Below the pieces are notes generated by a model. The model worked only from the letters and a program-made list of their open reading frames with translations, did not search any database and was not told where the DNA came from. Of a DNA stretch of 64,000 bases, positions 15,026-23,008 are shown in pieces (position 1 is the stretch's first letter; each line of letters opens with the position of its first letter). The translations under genes were made by a program, and so were the position numbers. The DNA comes from Nitrospirota bacterium (GTDB taxonomy: Bacteria > Nitrospirota > Nitrospiria > Nitrospirales > Nitrospiraceae), in NCBI GenBank assembly GCA_040755395.1, contig JBFMAX010000003.1, positions 62,001 through 126,000 on the forward strand, read 5' to 3'.

Positions 15026-16138
15026 ATGCCGAGAATCGTGGCTCACTTGGATATGGACGCATTCTTCGCAGCGATTGAAGAGCGGGACAATCCCGCCCTG
15101 CGCGGGGTGCCATTGGTTGTCGGCGCCGATCCGAAGCAGGGCCAGGGACGCGGCGTGGTCTCGACCGCGAACTATAAGGCCCGCGAGTATGGGATCCATT
15201 CCGCGCTCCCGATCTCCCGCGCCTGGCGGTTGTCCGAAGCAGCCAGAAAGCGGGGAGAGCCGGCTGTCGTGTTCCTGCGGGTCGATATGCGGAAGTATGC
15301 GCAGGTGTCCCATCGGATTATGGAAATCCTCCGGCGGTTTGTGACACACCTCGAACAGGCCAGCATCGATGAAGCCTATCTGGATCTGAGTTTCACGGGC
15401 TCGTATGAACAAGCCGAAGCCCTGTGCCGCCGGATCAAAGAGGCCATTCGGGTCGAGGAGGGGCTCACCGCTTCGATTGGCATCGGGCCGAATAAGCTGG
15501 TTGCCAAGATCGCGTCAGGCCTCAGGAAGCCGGACGGGTTGACCATCGTGAGAGAGGATGAAGCCGAAAAGTTTTTGGCTCCGTTACCTGTGCGCGCGAT
15601 TCCGGGCATCGGTCCGAAGACGGAAGAGTGGTTGGCCAAACGGGGTATCAGGTTGGTGAAGGATCTCAGGCGCTACTCGCCGGAGGACCTCCACGAGCTG
15701 TTCGGCAAGCGTGGGATCGATCTCTATGAGAAGGCGCGAGGGCGGGATGACTCGCCGATCGAGGAGTTCTATGAGCCCAAGTCGATTGGGGAGCAGGAAA
15801 CGTTCGAGCGGGACACGTTCGACCCCACGGTCCTGGGCGACCGGCTCAAGGCGATGTGCCAAGGTGTGGCGGCCCGTCTGGCGGAGGAAGGGGACGTGCG
15901 ATTTCGGACAGTCGTCCTCACCGTGCGCTTTGCCGATTTCGAGACGGTGTCGCGCTCCCACACCCTGCGGGAGCCGACCGGCTCCGCCAAGGTCCTCGAG
16001 CTGGAGGCGTTGAAGCTTCTCCTGCCGTTCTTGGATGCGCGCGAGAATCCCAAAGGCAAGCTCATCCGGCTCCTCGGGGTCCGGGTGGAGAAATTGGACC
16101 GGTCGTCCGGCGGGGAGAGTGTCGGAGGGTTGGTTTGA
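15026..16138 (+). CDS. dinB: DNA polymerase IV (Y-family)
   Basis: 370 residues from MPRIVAHLDMDAFFAAIEER; the extra N-terminal residues of the longer frame do not belong to the family. Catalytic carboxylates are visible in HLDMDAFF and SIDEAYLDL, with steric-gate/nucleotide-pocket residues around VVSTANYKAREYGI. The palm is followed by helix-hairpin-helix motifs (PVRAIPGIGPKTEEWL) and the little-finger domain (FRTVVLTVRFADFETVSRSH). It performs error-prone translesion synthesis. No LexA-type box was evident upstream. The stop codon overlaps the left terminal repeat of a 109-bp repeat element. Confidence 0.92.
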   Translation: MPRIVAHLDMDAFFAAIEERDNPALRGVPLVVGADPKQGQGRGVVSTANYKAREYGIHSALPISRAWRLSEAARKRGEPAVVFLRVDMRKYAQVSHRIMEILRRFVTHLEQASIDEAYLDLSFTGSYEQAEALCRRIKEAIRVEEGLTASIGIGPNKLVAKIASGLRKPDGLTIVREDEAEKFLAPLPVRAIPGIGPKTEEWLAKRGIRLVKDLRRYSPEDLHELFGKRGIDLYEKARGRDDSPIEEFYEPKSIGEQETFERDTFDPTVLGDRLKAMCQGVAARLAEEGDVRFRTVVLTVRFADFETVSRSHTLREPTGSAKVLELEALKLLLPFLDARENPKGKLIRLLGVRVEKLDRSSGGESVGGLV

Positions 16139-16281
16139 AAATGCGGGTCCTGTCACCGACCAGCCCGTCCGTGCTCGCACCCCGCCCGGTGTAGGGACCC
16201 CGCTGCGCGCGGCCGGGCACCCAGGTCGGCGCCACCCGCATTTTCATCCAGCAGGGTGAGCCGAAGGCTCATGGTGACTGT
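16137..16281. repeat. TIR repeat element, copy A (short form)
   Basis: Starts with GAAAATGCGGGT (16137-16148) and ends with its exact reverse complement ACCCGCATTTTC (16234-16245). A second hairpin TGAGCCGAAGGCTCA follows at 16257-16271. Copies B and C lie at 37086 and 54565. This copy lacks the nested GGGTACCCGTTGC palindrome found in B and C. An inner stem pairs GACC with GGTC here but AACC with GGTT in the other copies. Confidence 0.75.
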
Positions 16282-16298
16282 TGTGAGGTGCGCTCTGC

Positions 16299-17243
16299 TT
16301 ATCCGAGCCGCTCCCGCCCGTGCGGGGCGTGAAGGTCCTGGTCGGGACCGAGGGGCACGATGCGCGTGGGGTTGATGTCGTCGTGGGTGACGTAGTAGTG
16401 CCGCTTGATGTGATCGAAGTTCACCGTCTCGGCGATCCCGTCGTGGTGGTACAGGTCTTTCAGGTAGCCCAATAGGTTAGGGTAATCCATGATCCGCCGG
16501 ATGTTGCACTTGAAGTGTCCGTGGTACACCGCGTCGAACCGGACGAGCGTGACGAACAAGCGCCAGTCCGTCTCGACGAACCGCGATCCGAAGAGATAAC
16601 GCCGATCCCGCAAGCGCGCCTCGAGCTGATCGAGCGCGTCGAACAGGCGCCGTACGGCCCGCTCGTAGACTCGCTGCGACGTGGCGAACCCCGCGCGATA
16701 GACTCCGTCGTTCACGTTCTCATAGATGAAGGCGTTGAGATCGTCGATGTCCTTCCGTAACCCTTTCGGATACAAGTCGATCGTGCTGTCGGTGAACCGG
16801 TCGAACTCGCTGTTGAACATGCGCATGAGGTCGTCGTCGGAGTTGCTGACAATGCGCTTGGTCTCGTTATCCCACAGCACGGGCACCGTGACCCGTCCGC
16901 GATAATTCGGGTCGGTCGCCAGGTAGGCCTCGCTCAGAAAGCGGAACCCGTTGACCGGGTCGGTCGAATGGCCCGGCCCGTCCCGAAACGCCCATCCGCG
17001 GTCGTCGCGGATCGGGTCCACCGCGGTCATCCCGATCACGTCTTCCAGTTTCTTGAGCTTCCGCACGATGATCGTGCGGTGCGCCCAGGGGCAGGCCCAC
17101 GACACATAGAGATGGTAGCGCCCGCGAACCGCCGGGTAGCCGGAACTGCCGTCCGCCGTCACCCAACCGCGAAACGCGTCCTCTTGCCGTTTGAATTCGC
17201 CCTCGGCGGTTTGCTCGTCCGGAAATTGCGCTTTCACCGTCAT
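16299..17243 (-). CDS. Glutathionyl-hydroquinone reductase (Xi-class GST, YqjG/ECM4 family)
   Basis: The Met at 17243 (MTVKAQFPDEQTAEGEF) gives a 314-residue protein of normal family length. The thioredoxin-like domain carries the catalytic cysteine in YVSWACPWAHRTIIVRKLK, followed by the family-typical VNSD-like SNSDDDLMRMFN. The all-helical C-terminal domain contains ETDWRLFVTLVRFDAVYHGH and IRRIMDYPNLLGYLKDLY. These enzymes reductively deglutathionylate glutathionyl-hydroquinones in quinone detoxification. It is divergent to the Nudix operon. No glutathione biosynthesis gene is in the window. Confidence 0.92.
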   Translation of the reverse strand: MTVKAQFPDEQTAEGEFKRQEDAFRGWVTADGSSGYPAVRGRYHLYVSWACPWAHRTIIVRKLKKLEDVIGMTAVDPIRDDRGWAFRDGPGHSTDPVNGFRFLSEAYLATDPNYRGRVTVPVLWDNETKRIVSNSDDDLMRMFNSEFDRFTDSTIDLYPKGLRKDIDDLNAFIYENVNDGVYRAGFATSQRVYERAVRRLFDALDQLEARLRDRRYLFGSRFVETDWRLFVTLVRFDAVYHGHFKCNIRRIMDYPNLLGYLKDLYHHDGIAETVNFDHIKRHYYVTHDDINPTRIVPLGPDQDLHAPHGRERLG

Positions 17244-17458
17244 GCCACGGGTTGCCGCTTCTGTTCTGTCTCCGCCGGCCGGTCGTGAACAGTACCTTGG
17301 AGTCGGAGCCGCAATCAACCGCTAACTTCATGTGGTGCGAGGCTGCGGTCCGGCATGGTAGTCTGTGGCGGAGAGATCGGCGGAAGCCGGGCCATGGATC
17401 AGGATCTAAAACGGTCGCGCACGACGTGGGGGTCTGGTGCAAGGATGGCGAGCGAACC

Positions 17459-17896
17459 GTGACCAAGCCAAGCTTTGAATTTTCCGCCGGCGGGGTGGTG
17501 GTCAAGGACGACACCGTCCTCCTCATCCGCGTGCGAAGTCTCAAAGGCCGGGAGGTGTGGACGTTTCCCAAGGGCCGGCTCAACGAGGGCGAGCGGAGCC
17601 CGGAGGCGGCGCTGCGCGAAGTGGAGGAGGAGACGGGTTGGCGTTGCCGGATCGAACGGGAACTGCCCCGGTCCGAATACTGGTTTCAGCAGGACGGGCG
17701 ACGCATCCACAAGACCGTCCGGTGGTTCAAGATGACCGCGATCGAACGCGTCGGGGAGCCGGATCGTGAAGTCGAAGAAGCGGTCTGGCTGCCCATCGCC
17801 GAAGCCGGGTCCCGCCTGACATATGAATCCGACCGGCGCCTGCTCGCGCAGGCCCTAGCGGAAGGGTCGGCACCCGAGAGCGAACAATCGGGTTGA
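17459..17896 (+). CDS. Nudix hydrolase
   Basis: A GTG start at 17459 (translated MTKPSFEFSAGGVVVKDD) is chosen because the Nudix fold begins there; the longer upstream frame is not protein-like. The Nudix box is complete: GRLNEGERSPEAALREVEEE followed by TGW, with the REVEEETG metal-binding helix. Substrate cannot be deduced; compact Nudix enzymes of this type often act on nucleoside diphosphate derivatives such as Ap4A. Its TGA stop overlaps the TTG start of the following M15 gene by four bases, indicating an operon. Confidence 0.85.
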   Translation: MTKPSFEFSAGGVVVKDDTVLLIRVRSLKGREVWTFPKGRLNEGERSPEAALREVEEETGWRCRIERELPRSEYWFQQDGRRIHKTVRWFKMTAIERVGEPDREVEEAVWLPIAEAGSRLTYESDRRLLAQALAEGSAPESEQSG

Positions 17897-18393
17897 CCGC
17901 TTTGCGGACGCCTCACAGCCCATCGGACCTGTTTGCGGGCCGATGGCCCGGGGGCCGGCTCACGTTCTATAACCTCCACACCGACGAACGCTTGACGGTC
18001 ACCTACCGCGACGAGGAGGGCCGCTACGACTACGAAGCCCTGGACGATGTGAACTATCTCCTTCGATGCCACCACACCAATGAAATGGCCGCCATGGATG
18101 TGCGGGTCATTGAATTCGTGAACCTAGTGCAGAAGCAAGTCGGCAGCGATCGGGAAATCCGCGTGGTTTCGGGGTATCGTTCGCCGGAGTATCAGGCTCT
18201 GTTGATCCGTATGGGTAGACGGGTGGCTCGCCACAGCCTGCATGTGCAGGGCCAGGCTATTGATTTCTTTATTCCCGGGGTCAACCTCCGTACGGTCCGT
18301 GAGACGGCGCTGAAGCTCAAGTGCGGTGGGGTCGGCTACTATCCTCGCAAGAGGTTTGTTCATCTTGATTCCGGCCCGTTCCGATGGTGGTAG
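17893..18393 (+). CDS. YcbK-like (DUF882/M15) peptidoglycan peptidase domain protein
   Basis: 166 residues from a TTG start overlapping the Nudix stop. The M15A-type zinc site is visible: HSLHVQGQAIDFFIPG (His and Asp ligands) and FVHLDSGPFRWW (third ligand His), with the family GGVGYYPRKRF segment. The family includes murein L,D-/D,D-carboxypeptidase-like enzymes such as YcbK and MepK. Those normally carry a Tat or Sec signal, but this N-terminus (MTALRTPHSPSDLFAGRWPG) has none, so either export is by another route or the true start is further upstream inside the Nudix gene. Its stop overlaps the start of the L,D-transpeptidase, linking both to wall metabolism. Confidence 0.8.
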   Translation: MTALRTPHSPSDLFAGRWPGGRLTFYNLHTDERLTVTYRDEEGRYDYEALDDVNYLLRCHHTNEMAAMDVRVIEFVNLVQKQVGSDREIRVVSGYRSPEYQALLIRMGRRVARHSLHVQGQAIDFFIPGVNLRTVRETALKLKCGGVGYYPRKRFVHLDSGPFRWW

Positions 18394-19208
18394 GCCGCAG
18401 AACTTCCGGCTTCATCCTTCTCGCTTTCTGTGTTGCCGCTTCCTGCGAGCCAACCCTTGGCCAGTCCCGGCCCAGTCCCGACGCCAAGCTCAAGCATCCG
18501 TCTTCTCTCTGCGCCGTCATCCATCCCAGCGATGCCGACATTGCCTGGGAGTGTCGGCAGATCGGAAAAGGGGAGACGCTCGAACGGTTATTCGGGAAGC
18601 GCTGGGTGGACGTGGCGCGGTTTAATCGCGTTGACCGGCGTCATGCCTATCACGGAGTCCGGATTAAGGTGCCGAGACGTCTTGAGGAGATCGCGAATTT
18701 CACACCTCTGCCGCCCGAATATCCACCAGCGAAGACCGACGAGCAATTCATCCTGATTGATCTCGCCGAGCAATTTCTTGGCGCCTACGAATATGGTTCG
18801 CTCCGCTTTTCGATGCCGGTGACGACGGGTGAAGCAGGAAACGAGACGCCGACTGGCTTATTCCGGATCACGGCGCTTCACCGCCAGCATAAGTCCTGCC
18901 TGTACACGATCGAGGGTACCGACACGCCTTATCCGATGAATTACGCGCTTCACTTCTTCGTCACTCGCGAAGGGGTGTCCTATTGGATTCACGGGCGGGA
19001 TGTGCCCGGCTATCCCGCTTCGCACGGCTGCGTCGGCCTGTATGATGAGGCGATGCAGAAGGAATACTACGGGGTGCCGCAGGATCCGGAGTTGGATGAC
19101 GCCAAGAGGCTGTATGAATGGGTGCTCGGGAACCGGAGGGATGATGGCAAGGTGCTTCTGGTCGAAGACGGCCCCAAGATCCTGATTCGGGGCGCCGCGC
19201 CGCGCTAA
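18384..19208 (+). CDS. L,D-transpeptidase (YkuD) with LysM-like segment
   Basis: 274 residues, starting within the last codons of the M15 gene. An N-terminal signal/lipoprotein-like segment (FILLAFCVAASCEPTLG, lipobox AASC) precedes a LysM-like stretch (CRQIGKGETLERLFGKRW...RIKVP). The YkuD domain carries the catalytic motif HGRDVPGYPASHGCVGL (His, Ser-His-Gly-Cys). It forms 3-3 crosslinks in peptidoglycan or attaches proteins to it in the periplasm. The operon order Nudix, M15 peptidase, L,D-transpeptidase couples a wall cutter and a wall linker. Confidence 0.9.
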   Translation: MVVGRRTSGFILLAFCVAASCEPTLGQSRPSPDAKLKHPSSLCAVIHPSDADIAWECRQIGKGETLERLFGKRWVDVARFNRVDRRHAYHGVRIKVPRRLEEIANFTPLPPEYPPAKTDEQFILIDLAEQFLGAYEYGSLRFSMPVTTGEAGNETPTGLFRITALHRQHKSCLYTIEGTDTPYPMNYALHFFVTREGVSYWIHGRDVPGYPASHGCVGLYDEAMQKEYYGVPQDPELDDAKRLYEWVLGNRRDDGKVLLVEDGPKILIRGAAPR

Positions 19209-19436
19209 GACCGTGACGCCGCTGGGGGGCCGCGCGAATCCACGCGGTCCTTCTCCTCAAATCGGCTTCAATCCTTGTACCTTCTTCCCTACGCAACTTT
19301 CCCTGGCAAGTTCCAGGAATGACGCTATACTGAAATTGTGGAACCGGTTCTGCCAGGAACAAGGTGTTGACCTTGCGGGTTTCTTTGGCACTTAACGGCA
19401 TCGGTGCATGTTCATCCCACACACGGAGGTGCAACC

Positions 19437-19598
19437 ATGGGTATGACCTCGACCTACTGCAGCGACTGCTATAACAAGTCCTCGAAAGAAGACGCGCAAC
19501 TTCAGACCGCTGAACGAGCCGGCAAGACCCCGATGACGAAACAAGGCGCTTGCAGCAAGTGCGGGAAGTCCACGGTCGTCATCTATTACGAAACCTGA
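19437..19598 (+). CDS. Small zinc-ribbon protein
   Basis: A 53-residue protein (MGMTSTYCSDCYNKSSKED...) with a strong GGAGG site seven bases before the ATG. Two CxxC knuckles, CSDC near residue 8 and CSKC near residue 40, suggest one bound zinc. It lies alone between the L,D-transpeptidase and the PPIase. Function not recognisable. Confidence 0.7.
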   Translation: MGMTSTYCSDCYNKSSKEDAQLQTAERAGKTPMTKQGACSKCGKSTVVIYYET

Positions 19599-19867
19599 CG
19601 GTCCTCAGCCCGATCCCTCTCCGACGCGAGCGTCCCGCTCCAGGACTGTGGCCGGCCTTCGCCCGGGCATGGCGGAATTGTCACGCCCATCGTGTGTGCC
19701 CTTTATCCCTCCGCTCTTCCCGCAATTGTCGTGTCACGGGAAAATGTGGTAGGCTGCTCGCAACGTCACATGAATAGTCTGGAACCGATCGCCTGCCTGG
19801 TCCGACCATCCTGCGACCTTTTCCAGCCTATTTAGAGGTTTCACCCTCTTCCACGGAGGTCTAGCCT

Positions 19868-20431
19868 ATGAACATGTACCGGCTTACGGGTGGGGGCTTG
19901 CTCGCGTTCGTCGTGGTCCTGTCCGTCAACGTCGCCTGCGCGCAGGCGCAGGCACAGAAAGGAGCGTCGAAGATGACGGTGTCAGAAGGTAAACTGGTGT
20001 CCCTCGAATACACGCTCCGGTTGGACGACAAGACGGTCGTCGAGAGCAACGTGGGCGGCGATCCCTTGAAGTACACCCAAGGCGCGCACGAGCTGATCGT
20101 CGGGTTGGAGAAGGCGCTGGAGGGCATGGCGGTGGGCGACAAGAAGACGGTGACCGTTCCTCCGGCGGACGGCTACGGGGTTGTCGATCCCAAAGCCTTT
20201 CAGGAAGTGAGCAAGAAACTGATTCCACCGGACGCGTTGAAGGTCGGGGCGCAGCTCCAGGGCCGAGGGCCTGACGGCCGGGTGCTCTATCCACGGGTGT
20301 CGGAAGTCAAGGATGAGACGGTCGTGCTGGATTTCAATCATCCGCTCGCCGGCAAGACGCTCACCTTCGACGTGAAGGTGTTGGACATCAAGGACGGCGC
20401 CGTCCCGTCCAATCCGAAGCGACCTCACTGA
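19868..20431 (+). CDS. Exported FKBP-type peptidyl-prolyl isomerase, SlyD-like
   Basis: 187 residues behind GGAGG. A signal peptide (LLAFVVVLSVNVACAQAQAQ) precedes the FKBP fold: GKLVSLEYTLRLDDKTVVES, then PLKYTQGAHELIVGLEKALEG, and the inserted chaperone flap (ADGYGVVDPKAFQEVSK onward). It closes with HPLAGKTLTFDVKVLDI, the SlyD/FkpB signature. Unlike cytoplasmic SlyD, it has no His-rich tail and is exported, so it should fold periplasmic or outer-membrane proteins. A cysteine near the cleavage site (VACAQ) could make it a lipoprotein. Confidence 0.9.
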   Translation: MNMYRLTGGGLLAFVVVLSVNVACAQAQAQKGASKMTVSEGKLVSLEYTLRLDDKTVVESNVGGDPLKYTQGAHELIVGLEKALEGMAVGDKKTVTVPPADGYGVVDPKAFQEVSKKLIPPDALKVGAQLQGRGPDGRVLYPRVSEVKDETVVLDFNHPLAGKTLTFDVKVLDIKDGAVPSNPKRPH

Positions 20432-20464
20432 TCAGCCCCATGGGCCTTCGACTGTGCCAGGGAG

Positions 20465-20520
20465 GCAGCGAATAGCTGGTAGCTAGCAGCGAAGAGCCCG
20501 GACCACCTAGCTGCTCGCTG
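20465..20520. repeat. Heptad-array hairpin between convergent genes
   Basis: AGCGAATAGCTGGTAGCTAG (20467-20486) and the following units are answered by CCTAGCTGCTCGCTGG (20506-20521) on the other arm. It lies between the convergent ends of the PPIase and pncB genes, a position consistent with a bidirectional terminator, although no T-run is present. Confidence 0.55.
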
Positions 20521-20527
20521 GTGTTCA

Positions 20528-21862
20528 TTAACCCCGCTCATCGACGGACTTGGCGAGATCGCGGAGCGCTTGGGCGATCTTGACCGGGTAGGGCGGAGCG
20601 GGGTCCAGTCGCCGCAAGAAATCGGGTAGGCGGGCGAGTTGGGAAGCGGCGTGCGCGCGCGCTTCGGTGAGGGAAGGAGGGGGGGCGAGACGGCGGCCGG
20701 CCCGCAGGACCGGCCGGAGGAGCGCGTCGCCTGTCTGCGCGTCATCCGCCAGGGTGACGATGTCCTCGGCGAATGGGCCGTCCGCCTCATAGTGCCGGTA
20801 TACCTGTTTCCGGCCCGGCCACGTGGCTTTTCCCTCCGACCGTTTTCGGCAGGCCCGTCCGGCGTATTCCTGCAGCTTGTACGCGCAGTCGAGCGACGGG
20901 GCGTCGGCCGACGTCGTCATGGCCGTGCCGACCGCGAAACTGTCGATAGGCGCGCCGCTCGCCATGAGGGCCTCCAGCCGGTACTCGTCCAAATTGCCGC
21001 TCGCCAGAATCTGCACGTGCGGAAGCCCGCCGTCGTCAAGGATCCGTCGGACCTTCCGGGCGTGATCCGCCAGATCCCCGCTATCCAGCCGCACGCCCTT
21101 GACGGTAATGCCTTTCTCCTTCAGCCGGGGCGCGAGCGCCACCACCTTGCGGGCGGCCGCCTCCGTGTCGTAGGTGTCGATCAGCAACACGACGTTGTCG
21201 GGCTGGGCGTAGGCGAAGTGCTCGAACGCGCGGGCTTCGTCTTCGTGCGCCTGCACGAACGCGTGGGCCATCGTGCCGTAGACCGGAATCCCGAATCTCA
21301 CGCCGGCGAGCACCGTCGCCGTGCCGGTAAAGCCGACCAGGTGGCTCGCCCGGGCCGCGAGCAGCCCCGCCTCCGCGCCATGAGCGCGCCGCAACCCGAA
21401 ATCGATCAGCGGCTTGCCGCCCGCGACCAACACCGACCTCGCCGCCTTGGATGCGATCATGGTCTGGAAGTTGAGGAGGTTCATGACCCGGGTTTCGACG
21501 AACTGGGCCTGAGGGAGCGGGGCGGTCACGCGGAGGATCGGCTCGTTCGGGAAACAGACCGTGCCTTCCGGCATGGCGTGCGCGTCGCCGGTAAAACGCA
21601 GGTGTTCCAGGTAGTCGACGAACGACCGGCCGAAGCGCCCGCAGCGCGCGAGCCACTCCAGATCCGCCGGGCTGAAGCGGAACGTTTCCAGATAGTCCAG
21701 CACCTGCTCCAGGCCGGCCGCGATCAGAAAGTTGCGGGCGGGCGGCAGCTTGCGGACGAAGAACTCGAAGACCGCCGTCTCCTCCATCCCCTGCTCCACG
21801 TAGGCCTGGAGCATGGTGAGTTGGTAGAGATCGGTGAGGAGCGCGCTCGGGGGCTGGTTCAT
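20528..21862 (-). CDS. pncB: Nicotinate phosphoribosyltransferase
   Basis: 444 residues (MNQPPSALLTDLYQLTMLQA). The family features are an N-terminal LTDLYQLTM motif, VFEFFVRKLPPARNFLIAAG, the catalytic-histidine region VYGTMAHAFVQAHEDE, and the phosphoribosyl pocket GVRLDSGDLADHARKVR and SGNLDEYRLEAL. It converts nicotinate, PRPP and ATP to nicotinate mononucleotide. Its ATG overlaps the stop of pncA by four bases, so the two NAD-salvage enzymes form an operon. Length and motifs fit the bacterial NAPRTase subfamily rather than NAMPT. Confidence 0.93.
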   Translation of the reverse strand: MNQPPSALLTDLYQLTMLQAYVEQGMEETAVFEFFVRKLPPARNFLIAAGLEQVLDYLETFRFSPADLEWLARCGRFGRSFVDYLEHLRFTGDAHAMPEGTVCFPNEPILRVTAPLPQAQFVETRVMNLLNFQTMIASKAARSVLVAGGKPLIDFGLRRAHGAEAGLLAARASHLVGFTGTATVLAGVRFGIPVYGTMAHAFVQAHEDEARAFEHFAYAQPDNVVLLIDTYDTEAAARKVVALAPRLKEKGITVKGVRLDSGDLADHARKVRRILDDGGLPHVQILASGNLDEYRLEALMASGAPIDSFAVGTAMTTSADAPSLDCAYKLQEYAGRACRKRSEGKATWPGRKQVYRHYEADGPFAEDIVTLADDAQTGDALLRPVLRAGRRLAPPPSLTEARAHAASQLARLPDFLRRLDPAPPYPVKIAQALRDLAKSVDERG

Positions 21863-22446
21863 GCCGCGAGATTCTCCAGGCGGATCGGCACGGCGCCCAG
21901 GCGGACCATCTCCTCCTCCGCCTTGCGCCCGTCGTCCGGTTGCACGTTGACGGCTCTGATGCCGTCCGTCAGGAGACAGACGTCATAGCCGAGTTTCCTG
22001 GCGTCCTTCACCGTGTTGAGCACGCAGTAGTCGGTCGCCAGGCCGCCGACGAACAGGCGTCGCACGCCGGCGGCTCGAAGCCGCTCGTCGAGCGGCGTGC
22101 CCTGGAACGCGGAGTAGGCGTCCTGGTCCGGCTCGGTCGCCTTGTGAATGACGACGGCAGACGGGGGCGTCTGGAAGCCCGGCGGCGGCAAGGAACCGGG
22201 CGAGCCGGCGACGCAGTGGACGGGCCACGGACCCCCCCGTTCGCGGAAGGAACAGTGATTCGACGGATGCCAGTCGCGGGAGAGGAAGATCGGCAACCCA
22301 CGCGATTGAAAGCGGGCCATGTAGCGCATCAGGATGGGTACGATCCGATCGCCGCCCGGCACGCCCAACGCCCCGCCGGGGAGAAAGTCGTTCTGGACGT
22401 CCACGACGATCAGAGCATCGCCCGGTTGAAGCGTCTCTGTGCCCAT
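21859..22446 (-). CDS. pncA: Nicotinamidase
   Basis: 195 residues. Catalytic triad residues are visible: Asp16 in VVDVQNDF, Lys102 in HKATE and Cys141 in GGLATDYCVLN. The metal site is RDWHPSNHCSF (Asp58, His60, His64). It deamidates nicotinamide to nicotinate, which the coupled PncB then uses. A general isochorismatase-family amidase is the alternative, but the pncB neighbour makes nicotinamidase the strong choice. Confidence 0.93.
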   Translation of the reverse strand: MGTETLQPGDALIVVDVQNDFLPGGALGVPGGDRIVPILMRYMARFQSRGLPIFLSRDWHPSNHCSFRERGGPWPVHCVAGSPGSLPPPGFQTPPSAVVIHKATEPDQDAYSAFQGTPLDERLRAAGVRRLFVGGLATDYCVLNTVKDARKLGYDVCLLTDGIRAVNVQPDDGRKAEEEMVRLGAVPIRLENLAA

Positions 22447-22474
22447 AGCTGTGGCCGCGAGACCTGCGCCTGGC

Positions 22475-22888
22475 CTACAAGGCTCCCAGCAACTTGGATG
22501 CCTTCTTCACATCCCGGGGTTTGACCCAAAAGATCGCCCCGTAACGGCCGGAACCGGCCACCACCGCGTCCAACGCCGTGACGTTGATCTTCGCGCCGGC
22601 CAGTTGCGCCAGGGCGTCGACCAACGCGCCGGGCCGATCGTCTCCCTCGATCAGGAAACAGGTCTTGGGCGCTTTGAGCTTCCACTTGGCGCGCTTGGCG
22701 GCCGTTTTGAACGCTTCGGGGTCGGACGGGACGAAATCCATTTGGGATCGTCGCCCCCGGGGAAATGCGGAGAACGCCAACAAGTTGACGCCGGCGTCCC
22801 GCAACATGGTGAGCGCGCCGGCGCCGATGCCCGGCTTGTCCGGGACCTCGACTTTGAAATACTGCGCGGTGCGGATTGTATCAGCCAT
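22475..22888 (-). CDS. Tandem ACT-domain protein
   Basis: 137 residues, good GGGAGGG ribosome site. Two ACT-like halves: YFKVEVPDKPGIGAGALTML and TCFLIEGDDRPGALVDALAQ, each with the beta-alpha-beta pattern and a DxPG turn. No catalytic domain is present. Such stand-alone ACT pairs usually bind amino acids and act as regulators. It is just upstream of pncA on the same strand, but I see no clear functional link. Confidence 0.75.
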   Translation of the reverse strand: MADTIRTAQYFKVEVPDKPGIGAGALTMLRDAGVNLLAFSAFPRGRRSQMDFVPSDPEAFKTAAKRAKWKLKAPKTCFLIEGDDRPGALVDALAQLAGAKINVTALDAVVAGSGRYGAIFWVKPRDVKKASKLLGAL

Positions 22889-23008
22889 GGGACCCTCCCT
22901 TGTTGGACACCACGAAAAATGAGCCAGCGGTGCCGGAATTGTAGACCACGTTCAGGGGATGAGGCCAGAGGCGCGCCGGACAACGTCGCCCGGGGGCCGC
23001 CGGACCGC

